Shown here: positions 36,683 through 37,195 of the stretch, piece after piece | Layout of the letters: every line of letters begins with the position of its first letter | Numbering within the stretch: position 1 is the stretch's first letter | Source of the DNA: a virus | Reading direction: 5' to 3' (one strand) | DNA: 37,195 nucleotides | IMG/VR virus record: IMGVR_UViG_3300025073_000108 | Location: 1-37,195 of that record | Position numbers and translations under genes: made by a program | The notes under the pieces: model-generated | The model's input: the letters and a program-made list of their open reading frames with translations, nothing else | What the model was told of the DNA's origin: nothing | Databases searched by the model: none

Positions 36683-36930
36683 GAGCTTGAGGAAAACTTC
36701 AGGCTCGGGTTGACCAGGAAAAGCGGTACCCAATCCGCTACGTTGTAGATAGGTTAAAGACCGACGTTGGGATGCTTCCTCAGTTCCAACCTCTCGAAGC
36801 TCCGGTTGCAGACACGCAACAGGGTAAGCACGAAACGGATCGGAGCCTAATGCCGGTCTACAACATTTCCGAGGGGAGAGGTTCGTAAGAACCCGTTACA
36901 AGGCCCGTAAGGGCAATTAAAAGGAGGATG
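36683..36930 (+). ncRNA. Omega (HEARO) RNA of the IscB system
   Basis: Known: IscB uses an omega RNA encoded directly upstream of its ORF. Seen: a dense set of stems ending at the AAAGGAGG of the IscB gene. They include GAGC/GCTC (36683-36706), AGCGG/CCGCT (36722-36739), GTTGTAGA with TCTACAAC over a long range (36742-36749, 36857-36864), GTTGG/CCAAC (36766-36790), GCTCCG/CGGAGC (36799-36846) with inner GTTGC/GCAAC (36805-36820), AACCTCTC/GAGAGGTT (36788-36795, 36876-36883) competing with GGTTC/GAACC (36880-36893), and GCCC-GTAA-GGGC (36903-36914). The 5' end is not defined; the guide would lie just upstream of the first stem. Confidence 0.8.
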
Positions 36931-36934
36931 GCCC

Positions 36935-37195
36935 ATGGCCGTCTGTGTTTTGGATCGTCACAGCAAGGCTTTGATGCCCTGCAGCGAAAAACGAGCCCGA
37001 TTGCTGCTGGAACGGGGTCGGGCAAGGGTGCATCGGCTGATGCCGTTTGTGATTCGGCTGATAGACCGTGAAGTAGAGGAATGCGAATTTCAACCGCTGC
37101 GCCTGAAGTGTGATCCTGGCAGCCGAACCACGGGTATGGCGCTGGTGCGTATTCAGGAGGATGGAGGAACAGTCGTACTTCACTTGTTCGAGCTC
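36935..37195 (+). CDS. iscB: IscB RNA-guided nuclease, N-terminal part (cut by window end)
   Basis: ATG 36935 with AAAGGAGGATGGCCC upstream. The first 87 residues contain the PLMP-type start (KALMPCSEKRARLLLERGRA), a basic segment that binds omega RNA, and RuvC-I with Asp60 in LKCDPGSRTTGMALV. Both features are diagnostic of IscB, the ancestor of Cas9; the bridge helix, HNH and RuvC-II/III lie beyond the window. Known: it nicks or cuts DNA matching the omega RNA guide and is linked to IS200/IS605-type elements. No tnpA is seen nearby. Whether it is active cannot be judged here. Confidence 0.92.
   Translation, partial: MAVCVLDRHSKALMPCSEKRARLLLERGRARVHRLMPFVIRLIDREVEECEFQPLRLKCDPGSRTTGMALVRIQEDGGTVVLHLFEL

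Overview
The window looks like accessory DNA from a bacterial extrachromosomal element, most likely a large tailed phage or phage-like plasmid. Evidence: about 75 mostly short, tightly packed genes, nearly all on the + strand, often joined by ATGA overlaps; strong AAAGGAGG-type ribosome binding sites with many GTG and TTG starts; a phage-style family A DNA polymerase with proofreading domain, a single-strand-binding-like protein and a SNF2-type helicase; no rRNA, canonical tRNA or central metabolism. The Gram-positive-like signals and an IscB gene would fit Bacillota or Chloroflexota hosts, but the host cannot be named from this sequence.

Layout. 1-440: no clear complete gene but two short RNA units. 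One is a 74-nt RNA at 346-419 with its own promoter and T-tail that folds like the tRNA-like domain of tmRNA, with a G3-U70 pair and A73, but with no mRNA-like domain. 443-8103: a run of small unknown genes with a two-HTH regulator, a subtilisin-like lipoprotein protease, an HNH-like protein lacking its first catalytic His, and zinc-ribbon proteins. 8104-10350: an unusual island with 12-bp tandem repeats, two unknown genes, a block of strong hairpins, and two minus-strand ribbon-helix-helix-like genes each preceded by the same palindrome; it resembles a replication or copy-control module.

10418-23785: a good promoter, a ~390-nt structured leader, then some 33 genes in one direction with no obvious terminator until 23743-23785. 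The second half carries an Ala-rich repeat protein (13 exact 12-nt units), a MoxR-type AAA ATPase, a SpoU-type RNA methyltransferase, a VWA protein and a 288-aa coiled-coil protein. 23816-27283: a large multi-zinc protein and small genes, closed by a strong terminator. 27296-31575: a regulatory and DNA-transaction cluster: an inverted gene, a HIRAN-domain protein, an RHH protein behind a four-copy repeat operator, a SNF2-type helicase, and a BRO-like protein with a C-terminal membrane anchor. 31577-36360: SWIM-type zinc protein, single-strand-binding-like protein and DNA polymerase. 36362-37195: one small gene, then a HEARO/omega RNA and the first 87 codons of an IscB nuclease cut off by the window edge.

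How they may work together: polymerase, SSB-like protein, helicase and HIRAN protein would handle replication and repair; the AAA/VWA pair probably remodels a protein complex; the palindromes at promoters suggest several locally autoregulated units. Most small genes remain unassigned.
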